Assembly (NCBI GenBank): GCA_030835125.1
Contig: JAUQWM010000063.1
Location: 205,869 to 269,868 of the forward strand
Source of the DNA: Gemmatimonadaceae bacterium
GTDB lineage: Bacteria > Gemmatimonadota > Gemmatimonadetes > Gemmatimonadales > Gemmatimonadaceae
Direction: 5' to 3'
DNA length: 64,000 nt
The translations under genes and the position numbers were made by a program. This document shows, in pieces, positions 1 to 8,272 of the stretch. How positions within the stretch are numbered: position 1 is the stretch's first letter; every line of letters starts with the position of its first letter. Below the pieces are notes generated by a model, which had not been told where the DNA came from, ran no database searches, and saw nothing but the letters and a program-made list of their open reading frames with translations.

Positions 1-678
1 GACTGGTGGATCGCGCCGTCCCCGGAACTCCGGGCCGGTCCCGGGCTGCACCGGTTCACCTGGGACCTGCGCCGCCCGCGCCCGAACGTGACGAACTTCT
101 CCTACCCGATCTCGGCCATCCCCGGACGCACCGTGCCGGAACCGCTCGGCCCCTTCGTCGCGCCGGGCACGTACACAGTCAGGCTGACCGTGGACGGCCG
201 CGTCCATACGCAGCCGGTGCGCGTCCGCATGGACCCGCGGGTCCGAACCCCGGTCGCCAGCCTCGCCACAAGGGATTCACTGCAGCTCGAGCTGTATCGC
301 GTGGTCAATGCCCTCGGCGAGGCCCGCGCCACCGTTCGCGAGCTGCGCGCCACCATCGCGCGGACGGCGACCGCGAGCAGCGGAGCCATGGCCGACTCGC
401 TGGCCAACCTCGACCGCCAACTCGCCGCACTGGAGGGTGGCGGCGGCGGACGGGGCGGTCGTGGCGGCGCCGCACCGCAGGGCCGGGGCATCGTCCAGAT
501 CCCCAGCCTGCCCCAGCTGCAGGGCGAACTGATGACACTGTACGGGATCGTCGAGGATGCGGACGCGGCCCCGACCACCCAGGTGATGAACGCCGCCAGG
601 GTGCGCACCGGTTCCGTCCGCACCGCACTCGCCGCGGTTCGTCGGCTCGCCACCGTCGTAGGAAGAGGAGAACGATAG
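1..678 (+). CDS. C-terminal part of a secreted BNR/sortilin-like repeat protein (5' truncated)
   Basis: The open frame enters from the left edge in frame 1, so the start lies outside the window and only the last 225 residues are seen. The visible part begins with a GLHRFTWDLR segment, followed by an Ig-like strand pattern (VAPGTYTVRLTVDG), a QPVRVRMDPR motif and a long helical tail interrupted by a Gly/Arg-rich linker. This order is typical of the C-terminus of large secreted BNR/VPS10-like propeller proteins, often labelled glycosyl hydrolase, in Gemmatimonadota and Acidobacteriota. The catalytic or propeller part is not in the window, so no substrate can be given. The stop is followed at once by heptanucleotide repeats. 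Confidence 0.75.
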   Translation, partial: DWWIAPSPELRAGPGLHRFTWDLRRPRPNVTNFSYPISAIPGRTVPEPLGPFVAPGTYTVRLTVDGRVHTQPVRVRMDPRVRTPVASLATRDSLQLELYRVVNALGEARATVRELRATIARTATASSGAMADSLANLDRQLAALEGGGGGRGGRGGAAPQGRGIVQIPSLPQLQGELMTLYGIVEDADAAPTTQVMNAARVRTGSVRTALAAVRRLATVVGRGER

Positions 679-684
679 GGGAAT

Positions 685-805
685 TCAGAGTGCAGATTGC
701 AGATTGCAGAGTGCAGAGTGCAGGGCGCAAAGCGACCACCCCTCCGGCCTCTGACCTCTGACCTCTGCCTCTGGCCTCCCACCTCCGACCTCTGACCTCG
801 ATCTC
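685..805. repeat. Two adjacent heptanucleotide repeat arrays
   Basis: Positions 685-733 hold seven 7-bp units of the GCAGATT/GCAGAGT type. Positions 741-805 hold about nine units of the CCTCTGA/CCTCCGA type, one of them a 6-mer. Together they fill nearly the whole gap between the stop at 678 and the start at 811. Confidence 0.9.
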
Positions 806-810
806 CCGCA

Positions 811-1350
811 ATGCCACTGATCGAACATCGCGTGATCCGGGGTCTCCCGGTCGCCGTGGACAATACGCGGCCTGACATCGCGACGGAGGACGTTCTCAGC
901 CGCCTCGACGAAGCGCTGGCGCTCATTGAGCAACACCAGCCATGGCGGCTCGCCCACCTGCGGCGGGACATTCGGGCGATCAGCGTCGTGCGGTTCCCCT
1001 GCCGCGGTGCCTGGATTCCCCATGAGGGAGCCATCGTCACCGAGTTGACCTTCCTGGCTCGTCGCGACATCACCGCCGCGCCGGTGGCGTCGTCCATCAT
1101 CCACGAAGGGATGCACGCCCGCGTGGATGGCATGGGCGTCTGGCAGGGACGCGACCGGGCCCGCGAGGAACGCCTCTGCCGCCGCGCCGAGCTGGAGTTC
1201 GGGGAATCACTGCCTCCAGCCCTTGGCGCCCCGGTCGTGGCCCGCGCCCTCGAGAGCCTCGCGCTGGCCGACCATGATGTCGCCCCCACGATCGACTGGA
1301 ACGAGGCCCTGCGCCGGCAGGACGCGATCGACCGCGCCGCGGGAAGGTAG
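811..1350 (+). CDS. Conserved hypothetical protein with an HEGMH putative metal site
   Basis: A 179-residue soluble protein without signal peptide or membrane segment. The notable motif is SSIIHEGMH at about residues 94-102, an HExxH arrangement at the end of a predicted helix, as in zincin metallopeptidases; a third ligand cannot be assigned with confidence. The preceding segment (residues 55-92) reads as alternating strands around a small charged loop. The N-terminal 50 residues are helical. The ATG lies directly after a heptad repeat array and has no evident Shine-Dalgarno sequence, so the start is chosen by frame and by the array ending before it. A peptidase-like fold is plausible, but the function is unproven. 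Confidence 0.6.
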   Translation: MPLIEHRVIRGLPVAVDNTRPDIATEDVLSRLDEALALIEQHQPWRLAHLRRDIRAISVVRFPCRGAWIPHEGAIVTELTFLARRDITAAPVASSIIHEGMHARVDGMGVWQGRDRAREERLCRRAELEFGESLPPALGAPVVARALESLALADHDVAPTIDWNEALRRQDAIDRAAGR

Positions 1351-1433
1351 CCTCGGCCCCGTGACGACGCGTGGCCGTGGCCCCAGTTTCCGGTCACGCC
1401 GGGGCCGCCACCAATCCACGAATCACGCCGCTC

Positions 1434-2297
1434 ATGGAGAAGATGCACAGCCGGGAACTCGGGCTCGTCCTCGCCCAGCAACTGGGCAACGTCGAGGACC
1501 TCCACTACGGCCTCTGGGATCCGGACCTCGAGCCCTCGTTCTCCAACCTCCGGACAGCGCAGCAGCGGTACAGCGACATGATCCTCGCCCAGTTGCCGCC
1601 GGCATCGGGTGAGGTCCGCGTGCTCGACGTGGGCTGTGGCACCGGCCACCTCATTTCGCAGATGCTCGATCGCGGGTACCTCGCCGACGGCGTGATCCCC
1701 GCCCGCGACCTCGGCGAACTCGTCAGGCGACGGATCGGGCGGCGCGACGGCTACCAGCCGCGGATCTTCGAGTGCAAGTTCGAGGACTTTCCCGTTGACG
1801 AGGCGCGCGGGAAGTACGACGTCGTGCTGTTCAGCGAAAGCTTCCAGTACATCAAGCCGTCCGATTCGCTCCCGCTCGTCCGGCAGCTGCTCAAGCCCGG
1901 CGGCCGCCTGGTCATCTGCGACTTCTTCAAGACACGCGCGCACGGTGACGGCGGTCCCGGCGACAAGAGCTTCGGCGGCGGGCACCACTGGCACGAGTTC
2001 ACCGCGACCATGGCCGGGTTCCCGTTCGAGCAGCTGAAGGACGAGGACATCACGACGCGCGTCAGCCCGAACCTCCAGCTCCTGAACGACTGGCTCATGG
2101 GCCGGGCCAGGCCGGCGGGCATCACCATCCACCGGTATCTCTCTTCCAACTACCCCCTTGCCACGCGACTGGCGATGTGGGTCTTCCGGAAGAAGCTCCG
2201 CAAGCTGCAGTTCAAGTACTTTTCCGGGCACCGAAGCCGCGAGACCTTCGAGCGCTACAAGACGTACCACCTGCTCGTGTACCGCCTTCCTGCCTGA
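1434..2297 (+). CDS. Class I SAM-dependent methyltransferase
   Basis: A 287-residue cytosolic protein with the SAM-binding glycine motif LDVGCGTG at residues 64-71 and the later strand/helix order of the Rossmann methyltransferase fold (DVVLFSESFQYI, then LKPGGRLVICDFF). A basic C-terminal region (FRKKLRKLQFKY, then RSRETFERYKTYH) is unlike UbiE and may bind a lipid or polyketide-like acceptor, which is inference. ATG 1434 was chosen over a GTG at 1371 because the extra 21 residues are low-complexity and lack conserved features; ATG 1443 is a further alternative. The downstream gene starts 12 bp after the stop, suggesting co-transcription. The substrate is not recognisable. Confidence 0.75.
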   Translation: MEKMHSRELGLVLAQQLGNVEDLHYGLWDPDLEPSFSNLRTAQQRYSDMILAQLPPASGEVRVLDVGCGTGHLISQMLDRGYLADGVIPARDLGELVRRRIGRRDGYQPRIFECKFEDFPVDEARGKYDVVLFSESFQYIKPSDSLPLVRQLLKPGGRLVICDFFKTRAHGDGGPGDKSFGGGHHWHEFTATMAGFPFEQLKDEDITTRVSPNLQLLNDWLMGRARPAGITIHRYLSSNYPLATRLAMWVFRKKLRKLQFKYFSGHRSRETFERYKTYHLLVYRLPA

Positions 2298-2308
2298 CCG
2301 AGCCGCCC

Positions 2309-2980
2309 ATGTCCCGGTACCCGATCACCGCCAGCAATCGCGTCCGGCGGATGCCGAAGCGCGGCCACTATGACCGCGACACCGTCCACGCCATCATCGA
2401 TGAAGCCATGGTCTGTCATGTGGCGTTCGCGCCGGGCGGCGTGCCCACCGTCATTCCCACCCTCCATGCCCGCCTCGGGGATGCGCTCCTCCTGCATGGC
2501 TCGAGGGCGAGCCGCCTCATGAAGCACCTCGGTGAAGGCCACCCCGTCTCCGTGGCCATCACTCTCGTCGACGGAATCGTGCTCGCGAGGTCGGTCTTTC
2601 ACTCGTCGATGAACTACCGCTCCGTGGTGATCCATGGCCGCGCGACGCCCATCGAGGACGACGCCGGGAAGCTCACCGCCCTCGAGGCGTTCGCGGAGCA
2701 GGTCGCGCGAGGCCGTTGGGCCGACGCCCGCAAGCCGACGCGCAAGGAACTCAAGGCCACCAGCGTAGTGTCGATTCCGATCGAATCCGCGGCGGCCAAG
2801 GTCCGCAGTGGACCGCCAATGGACGATGACGAGGACTACGACCTCCCGATCTGGGCGGGCGTCCTCCCGCTCACCCTTCGCGCCGGGACCCCGATCCCGG
2901 ATCCCAGGCTCGGCCGTGGGTTAACGACACCCGCATATGTGCGTCGCTACAAGCGCAGGGTCAGGGCCGACGCCTCGTAA
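2309..2980 (+). CDS. Pyridoxamine 5'-phosphate oxidase-family flavin-nucleotide-binding protein
   Basis: A 223-residue protein of the split-barrel flavin-binding class (PPOx/NimA-like, Pfam PF12900 type). The conserved N-terminal signature is visible: RRMPKRGHYD, then IIDEAMVCHVAF, GGVPTVIPTLHAR and a Ser/Arg turn before the MKHL helix. Family members bind FMN, heme or F420 and reduce small molecules or act as redox sensors; the substrate here is unknown. The C-terminus carries an acidic patch (DDDEDYDLPIWAGVLPL), common in the family. ATG 2309 is the start, since upstream residues in this frame overlap the methyltransferase gene. It is probably the second gene of a two-gene unit. Confidence 0.8.
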   Translation: MSRYPITASNRVRRMPKRGHYDRDTVHAIIDEAMVCHVAFAPGGVPTVIPTLHARLGDALLLHGSRASRLMKHLGEGHPVSVAITLVDGIVLARSVFHSSMNYRSVVIHGRATPIEDDAGKLTALEAFAEQVARGRWADARKPTRKELKATSVVSIPIESAAAKVRSGPPMDDDEDYDLPIWAGVLPLTLRAGTPIPDPRLGRGLTTPAYVRRYKRRVRADAS

Positions 2981-3053
2981 CGCTCGGCCTGACTTGCGCC
3001 AGTCGCGACTCGTCACGATCAGGGGCGCTGTACCACCGCTGGCGATGTCAATC

Positions 3054-3074
3054 GGACAGGTGCCGCGCCTGTCC
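3054..3074 (+). terminator. Short hairpin between the PPOx-like and kinase genes
   Basis: GGACAGG (3054-3060) and CCTGTCC (3068-3074) form a perfect 7-bp stem with a 7-nt loop. No T-run follows, so it may be a weak terminator or a leader structure of the kinase gene. Confidence 0.3.
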
Positions 3075-3118
3075 TGCTCCACGCCGCGAACGTAGTATCA
3101 GTGACCCTCCCACCCCCC

Positions 3119-5008
3119 ATGTCAGGACCCGACCCCTTCGAGGCCGAACTCCGCGCCGCACTGGGCGATGCCTATGTCCTCGAGCGCGAGCTCACGGGCA
3201 GCGGCATGAGCCGGGTCTTCGTCGCGACCGAGAAGGCACTCAACCGCCAGGTGGTGGTGAAGGTCCTTCCGCCGGAGCTGGCGGCGGGGGTCAACCGGGA
3301 ACGCTTCCGCCGGGAGATCCAGCTCGCCGCGCAACTGCAGCATCCGCACATCGTGCCGCTGCATGCCGCCGGGACTGCGGGCGACCTGCTGTACTTCACG
3401 ATGCCCTTCATCGAGGGCGAATCACTCCGGCACGCGCTGCATGAGGGCGTGAAGTTCAGCCCGCGCGAGGTCGTGCGCATCCTCCATGACGTCGCGGACG
3501 CGCTGTCATACGCGCATTCGCGTGGCGTCATCCACCGCGACATCAAGCCGGGAAACGTGCTCCGGAGCGGCTCCCACGCCGTCGTCACCGACTTCGGGGT
3601 CGCCAAGGCCATCTCGGCGGCGATGCCCACCGTCGGCATGACGACCAGCGGCATGGCGATCGGGACGCCGGCGTACATGGCGCCCGAGCAACTGGCCGGC
3701 GACCCGGCCGCCGACCATCGGGTGGACCTCTATGCCGTCGGGCTCCTGGGATACGAGCTGCTCGCCGGCGAGGCGCCGTTCAAGGCTTCGTCGCCCCAGG
3801 AGACGATGGCCGCGCAACTGACGCGCGCCCCCGAGCCGATCTCGAAGCGTCGCCCCGACGCACCGCCGGCGCTGTCGGCGCTGCTCACCCGGTGCCTCGC
3901 CAAGAACCCGGCCGACCGGCCCCAGTCCGCCGGCGAGATCGTGTCGCTGCTCGACGCCCTCGATGTCTCGTCAGGCGCCATGGCGCCACAGCGCGCCTTC
4001 ACGCCGGCGCGGTGGTGGGTGATCGGGGGAGCCGTCGCCGCGGCCGCGATCGCGGCGATCGCGTTCTGGCCGCGCGCGAGCACCCCGACGCAGCTCGCGA
4101 CGACACCCGATACGACGACCATCATCACCACACCGGCGGCGCCGTCCCTCACGCGCGCCGATTCGCTGGCCATCGCCGAGGCGATCCACAAGAAGATCGC
4201 CGAGAACGAGCGGGCGGTGGCGGCGAAGGCCGAATCCGCGAAGACCAGGACCGCGCCGGTCGCGGCCACGTCGCCAACCGCGGCCGCCGAGTCGTTGCAG
4301 CTCACGATGGCCAGGTTCGTCGATTCCCTGCGCGCTGACATCCAGAAGGCGGTGCTCGATTCCGTGACCCGCGTCCGGGGGGTGGCCCCCGAGTACCGGA
4401 TCATGACCGGTCAGGCCGCGCTGGATTCCATGGTGGAGCGGCTGGGGGTCCGGGTCGATGGTCGGCGTCCCCCGCCCGGGGGCCGCGAGGTGTTCCGGGA
4501 CATGCCCCGACCCGGCAGCGCCAGTTCGCTCTCTCGCGAAGCGTTCGCCGAGCGCGCGGCGAACCTCGGCGCGCCCCGGCGCGTCGTCGTGTCGTTCCCC
4601 ACGGTCAACTCGCGCATCCGGCTGATTTCGCCGCAAGTCGACTCCGTCGTGGACAGCCTCCGCCGGACGCTCGCGCGCGACGCGCGGTTCGTGCTCGTCC
4701 CGGCCGACAGCGTGCGCGATGCCCTCGGCCGAACCCGGTCGGTGTCGGCCATCGCCGAATCGCTGCACGTCGAGTTGTTCGCCTCGGTGTCCGCGTCCGT
4801 CCTGCCCGACACGTCGGTCATGTGGCAGGTGACGTCACGCGACCTGGCCGCGCACTCGGCCTATGCCACGCGCGCGGTGGCGGTGCGCGGCGCTCGCCCC
4901 GCTATCCTGAAGGGAATCGACTCCCTGGTGGTGACGACCTCGCGATTCCTGCATGAGATGGATCGCGCGCCACGACGCGCCCCGCCGAGGGACGGGCGCC
5001 AACCCTGA
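3119..5008 (+). CDS. Membrane-anchored Hanks-type serine/threonine protein kinase
   Basis: A 629-residue kinase. The glycine loop is GSGMSRVFVA near residues 27-36, the ATP lysine K48, the catalytic loop HRDIKPGN at 139-146 (Asp141), the DFG motif at 158-160 and the activation/APE segment GTPAYMAPE at 182-190. One transmembrane helix follows at about 299-318, after which the C-terminal half should lie outside the inner membrane. That half starts with a Pro/Thr-rich and alpha-helical stretch and ends in an alpha/beta domain (VVVSFPTVNSR onward) that resembles small lipoprotein-like periplasmic domains such as FlgO/LpoB; this is inference. ATG 3119 fits the usual family N-terminus better than GTG 3101. 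It ends exactly where the convergent neighbour ends, with no gap. Confidence 0.9.
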   Translation: MSGPDPFEAELRAALGDAYVLERELTGSGMSRVFVATEKALNRQVVVKVLPPELAAGVNRERFRREIQLAAQLQHPHIVPLHAAGTAGDLLYFTMPFIEGESLRHALHEGVKFSPREVVRILHDVADALSYAHSRGVIHRDIKPGNVLRSGSHAVVTDFGVAKAISAAMPTVGMTTSGMAIGTPAYMAPEQLAGDPAADHRVDLYAVGLLGYELLAGEAPFKASSPQETMAAQLTRAPEPISKRRPDAPPALSALLTRCLAKNPADRPQSAGEIVSLLDALDVSSGAMAPQRAFTPARWWVIGGAVAAAAIAAIAFWPRASTPTQLATTPDTTTIITTPAAPSLTRADSLAIAEAIHKKIAENERAVAAKAESAKTRTAPVAATSPTAAAESLQLTMARFVDSLRADIQKAVLDSVTRVRGVAPEYRIMTGQAALDSMVERLGVRVDGRRPPPGGREVFRDMPRPGSASSLSREAFAERAANLGAPRRVVVSFPTVNSRIRLISPQVDSVVDSLRRTLARDARFVLVPADSVRDALGRTRSVSAIAESLHVELFASVSASVLPDTSVMWQVTSRDLAAHSAYATRAVAVRGARPAILKGIDSLVVTTSRFLHEMDRAPRRAPPRDGRQP

Positions 5009-6511
5009 TCAGGGAGGCGGCGGCACCGTGCCCTGCGGGCGCCGTAACTCGGGACGCGTCCAGATCGCGATGGCACCGCAACGGCTGTTGACGTCCTGGA
5101 ACTCGATCGGCCGCTGGCCCTCGCGAACGTAGACTTCCACACCCGCGAGTTCGTCGGCCCGGTAGAGTCCCTCGATCTCGGCGCCGGTGTACTGGCTGCG
5201 CTGCCCGTCGACGTAGAACTGGGGCACGCACAAGCCCATGCTGTGCCCATCGTCGGTGCCGCGGTAATCCATGAGGACCGCGAATCCGCCGTTGTATGAG
5301 ATGCGGACGCCGGGGATCGCCTGGATCAGGTTCGAGAACCTCAGCCCGCGGTAGCGATCGATCTCCCGGGGTCCGAAGAAGAGGCCCCCGAGGTTGCGTT
5401 CGCGGTTGGTCTGGAACTTGGCCAGGTTCCGCGAGAAGACGAGCGTCGCCGTGACCTTCACCGCTTCAAGGGTCACGAGCCGGTCGCCGATGAAGACTTC
5501 GGCTTGCACCGCCTCGTCGGGCGCGAGGTGAACGATGGACGTCGCCGGCAGGTAGCCGAGGGCGCGCACCTCGAGCGTATGGGTGCCGCCCGGGAGGCTG
5601 TCGAGGGAGAAGTACCCGCGGTCGCTCGTGGCGTTGGCGAGGTTCGTGCCTCGCACGAAGACCCGCGCCCCGGCCACCGGGCCGCCGCGCTCGTCGCGAA
5701 CGAGGCCGGTCAGCCGCGCGCGACCACGCCAGACCATCTCCGGCGCCAGGACGCGGACGGTCGTGTCGAGCGGCGTGACGGTATCGATCAACGCGGTCGG
5801 CACGCGCACCGCACCGCCAACGCGGAACGTGACGTGCCTGACGCCACCGCGCGGGACCTCGAGGCTGATGAAGCCGCTCGAGTCGGCGCCTGACGAGGCG
5901 CTGAGGGTCAGTTCCACGTCGCCGGGCACGTCGCACATGGCGAACCACCCGGGTCCGCTGGTGGTGGCGTCGGCGCTCATGTTGCGCTGCTGGATGTTCC
6001 CTTTCTCGATGAGGGTCTCCCCCCACTCGACGGTGACGGTCGCGCCGGACAGGGGAATGGCGGCGCCACTGGTGTTGACGTGACCGATCAGCAGGCCCAG
6101 CGAATCGGAGACGGAGTTGGGCCCGCAGATCGTGGCGATGATCGTGCGCGGGGATGGCGTGGAGAGGGCGACCGAGGCCTCCCCGCCGGTGACGTCGACC
6201 GCGATCGGGACGCCCTCGAGGCCGAGCGTGTCGAGCACGTCATGGAAGAACCCTGCGAGATAGCGGCCTGGAGCCAGGTCGCGGACGGTGAATCGGCCGG
6301 CGGTATCGGTGACGGCCGAGGTGGTCCGGCCGACGACATCGCCGGTCGCTCCGGTGAGCTGCACGTTGGCGCCGACGAGCGGCCGGTTCGCGACGCTGTC
6401 GTAGACGACGCCCGTGACGGCGCCGCGTCCCTGCCCTGGCGCGCCAGGCTGTTGCGCACCGGCGAGCGAGGCAGGGAGGAGGAGCAGGGGAAAGAGCGAG
6501 GGGCGCTTCAT
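5009..6511 (-). CDS. Secreted carboxypeptidase-regulatory/TonB-plug-like protein without beta-barrel
   Basis: A 500-residue protein with an N-terminal signal peptide (about 19 residues, cleaved near AGAQQ). It holds two or three carboxypeptidase-regulatory-like Ig folds (residues about 30-110 and 265-345; the middle part is also beta-rich), then a plug-like region about 350-490. The final part has two cysteines in the contexts GLCVPQFYVDGQR and NSRCGAIAIWTR, matching the plug end of TonB-dependent receptors. The protein then stops after a Pro-rich tail, so no 22-strand barrel follows. It is the most divergent of five related proteins in the window. It may act as a periplasmic or outer-membrane partner rather than a transporter, which is inference. 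It abuts the kinase gene tail to tail. Confidence 0.75.
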   Translation of the reverse strand: MKRPSLFPLLLLPASLAGAQQPGAPGQGRGAVTGVVYDSVANRPLVGANVQLTGATGDVVGRTTSAVTDTAGRFTVRDLAPGRYLAGFFHDVLDTLGLEGVPIAVDVTGGEASVALSTPSPRTIIATICGPNSVSDSLGLLIGHVNTSGAAIPLSGATVTVEWGETLIEKGNIQQRNMSADATTSGPGWFAMCDVPGDVELTLSASSGADSSGFISLEVPRGGVRHVTFRVGGAVRVPTALIDTVTPLDTTVRVLAPEMVWRGRARLTGLVRDERGGPVAGARVFVRGTNLANATSDRGYFSLDSLPGGTHTLEVRALGYLPATSIVHLAPDEAVQAEVFIGDRLVTLEAVKVTATLVFSRNLAKFQTNRERNLGGLFFGPREIDRYRGLRFSNLIQAIPGVRISYNGGFAVLMDYRGTDDGHSMGLCVPQFYVDGQRSQYTGAEIEGLYRADELAGVEVYVREGQRPIEFQDVNSRCGAIAIWTRPELRRPQGTVPPPP

Positions 6512-6561
6512 GGCGTCATCAGGTCGGACAGGAAGCTTGGAGTCGATTCAATCTGCATGCC

Positions 6562-6682
6562 AGAGGTCGGAGGGCGGAGGTCAGAGGTCAGAGGATTTCT
6601 GACCCGAGGTATTGCCCGTGCGCCAACCTCCGTCCTCTTGCCTCGGCGCTCCGACCTCTGACCTCTGACCTCTGACTCTGAT
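6562..6682. repeat. Two heptad arrays in inverted orientation
   Basis: Positions 6562-6596 carry five 7-bp units of type AGAGGTC; 6651-6682 carry four to five units of type GACCTCT. The arrays are reverse complements, so the gap between two plug-protein genes can fold into a long imperfect hairpin with a loop of about 54 nt. Confidence 0.9.
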
Positions 6683-6693
6683 CACCGGGAGTC

Positions 6694-7422
6694 TCATTTC
6701 GTCCAGATCAATACGACGCCGCAGGTTCCGTTGAGGGCCTGGTACTCCGGCGGAGCGGCCAGGGGTCGGGAGTAGATCTCCATCGCGGCGATGTGCGTGG
6801 TGGTGACCAGCTCGTTCACGAAGTCGTCCCGACCGCTCAACCGACCAACGATGCGCACTCGATCGAGGTAGACCGTCATCCGACAGCCATCGCTGCCGAC
6901 GATCGCGTCAAGAAGGGGATTCAACAGGTTGTGCTGCACGCGCACGGACGGAAGCCCTTCGGCGAGCTGCGTGAGTCTCACGGGATTGCGAAACGCGATG
7001 TCTTCCGGCGTGATGAAATGCCCGCGGGTGAAGCCGCGCTCGGACTCCTGCATCCGGCGGTAGAAGCCCTGCGTATCGAGGCTCCGGAACGGACTCAGGC
7101 CGGCTTCAACGGTCACGGTGCGCAGTTGCAGTGGAACAGGGCGCATCTCAACCCGTATGCTGGTGTCCGGCACATCGACCAGCCGGAGTTCCGTCGGCTC
7201 GAACCCGATCCGCCTGACGAGCAATCGCAACTCCCCGCGCACGGTGATTGGCACCTGGAAACGTCCGCTGTCGTCCGCCAGGGATCGACGCCCACCGTTG
7301 AGCTGCACGTTCGCGTACGACAGCGCCACGCCGGTCGGATCGACCACCGTCCCCCGCAGCACACGCGACTCCTGCGCCCCCGCTCCCGCAGAAACCAGAA
7401 GCAGCATGCCAATCAGCGCCAT
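6694..7422 (-). CDS. Secreted regulatory-domain/plug-like protein, tandem copy A
   Basis: A 242-residue protein with a signal peptide ending near AGAGAQ, one carboxypeptidase-regulatory-like domain (about 25-100) and a plug-like C-terminal half. That half contains a GFYRRMQESERGFTRGHF motif, SDGCRMTVYLDRVRI, and the closing NGTCGVVLIWTK. It is closely similar along its full length to the next gene upstream, consistent with tandem duplication. The reading frame extends to GTG 7446, but those eight extra residues are encoded by GAGTCAC heptads; ATG 7422 gives a clean signal peptide. No barrel follows. The pair of Cys residues is conserved in the family and may form a disulfide (inference). Confidence 0.75.
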   Translation of the reverse strand: MALIGMLLLVSAGAGAQESRVLRGTVVDPTGVALSYANVQLNGGRRSLADDSGRFQVPITVRGELRLLVRRIGFEPTELRLVDVPDTSIRVEMRPVPLQLRTVTVEAGLSPFRSLDTQGFYRRMQESERGFTRGHFITPEDIAFRNPVRLTQLAEGLPSVRVQHNLLNPLLDAIVGSDGCRMTVYLDRVRIVGRLSGRDDFVNELVTTTHIAAMEIYSRPLAAPPEYQALNGTCGVVLIWTK

Positions 7423-7432
7423 GCGCCCTGCC

Positions 7433-7453
7433 GAGTCACGAGTCACGAGTCAC
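7433..7453. repeat. Heptad array of three GAGTCAC units
   Basis: Three perfect GAGTCAC units lie between two tandem plug-protein genes. The array overlaps the stop codon of the upstream copy (7450-7452) and abuts the start of the downstream one. Confidence 0.9.
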
Positions 7454-8202
7454 TTGGTCCAGATGAGCACGACGCCGCAGGTTCCGTTCAGGGCCTGGTA
7501 CTCCGGCGGAGCGGCCAGGGGGCGGGAGTAGACCTCAATCGCTGCGACGTGCGTGATCTGCACGATCTCGTTCACGAGATCGTCGCGACCATTGAGTTTC
7601 CCGACGATCCGGACGCGATCGAGATAGACCGTCATCGGGCATCCGTTCGTCCCCTCGATCCTGTCTCCCCTCGCGTTGGGACTGTGCTTGATCCGGACCG
7701 ACGGGATTCCCTCGATGAGCTGCGTCACCAGGTGCGGTTTGCGAAACGCGATGTCTTCAGGGGTGATATAGTGGCCACGCGTGAAGCCACGTTCCGAATC
7801 CTTCAAGCGCTGGTAAAAGCCGCTCAAGTCGAGGCTGATGAAGGCGCTCCCGCCGGCGGTCACGGTGATCGCCTTCAGCTCGAGCGGAATCGGCCGCATG
7901 CTGACATGGATGGTCGAGTCGGGCAGCGTCGGCAGTCGCACCTCGGTCGGTTCGAACCCGATCCGCCTGACGAGCAATCGCAGCTCCCCGCGGACCGTGA
8001 TTGGTATCTGGAAGCGTCCGCTGTCGTCCGCCAGGTAACGACGACCACCATTCAACTGCACGTTCGCGTACGACAGGGGCCCGCCGCCGGGATCGACCAC
8101 CATGCCCCGCAGCAGAGCCGAAGCCTGCGCCCCGGCTCCCGAGGAAGCCAGCATCAGCCCCCCTATCAGGGCCGCAGTCCGCACCGCCGAGTCACGAGTC
8201 AC
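7450..8202 (-). CDS. Secreted regulatory-domain/plug-like protein, tandem copy B
   Basis: Up to 250 residues, with a signal peptide (ALIGGLMLASSGAGAQ), one carboxypeptidase-regulatory-like domain and the family C-terminus: SGFYQRLKDSERGFTRGH, TNGCPMTVYLDRVRI and a final NGTCGVVLIWTK. It is the duplicate of copy A; differences concentrate in the middle of the plug-like half. The start is uncertain. The first residues from GTG 8202 are encoded by the GAGTCAC repeats at 8189-8272, and no internal ATG precedes the hydrophobic core, so the repeat may have captured or supplied the start codon. No barrel is present. The role is unknown; the fold suggests a partner of TonB-dependent receptors. Confidence 0.7.
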   Translation of the reverse strand: MTRDSAVRTAALIGGLMLASSGAGAQASALLRGMVVDPGGGPLSYANVQLNGGRRYLADDSGRFQIPITVRGELRLLVRRIGFEPTEVRLPTLPDSTIHVSMRPIPLELKAITVTAGGSAFISLDLSGFYQRLKDSERGFTRGHYITPEDIAFRKPHLVTQLIEGIPSVRIKHSPNARGDRIEGTNGCPMTVYLDRVRIVGKLNGRDDLVNEIVQITHVAAIEVYSRPLAAPPEYQALNGTCGVVLIWTK

Positions 8203-8272
8203 GAGTCACGAGCCACGAGTCACGAATCACGAATCACGAATCACGAATCACGAATCACGAATCACGAGTTAC
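8189..8272. repeat. Largest heptad array: twelve GAGTCAC/GAATCAC units
   Basis: Twelve consecutive 7-bp units run without phase shift: four GAGTCAC, one GAGCCAC, six GAATCAC and a terminal GAGTTAC. The array supplies the TAA stop of the 8269-9351 gene and the first codons of the 7450-8202 gene. Confidence 0.95.

Noticed and set aside
102..2270. Long open frame on the minus strand opposite several plus-strand genes.
   Set aside because: It has no recognisable domain and overlaps well-supported plus-strand genes; high GC makes long antisense frames common.
8189..8272. Repeat array considered as a CRISPR array.
   Set aside because: Units are 7 bp without spacers and no cas gene is present in the window.
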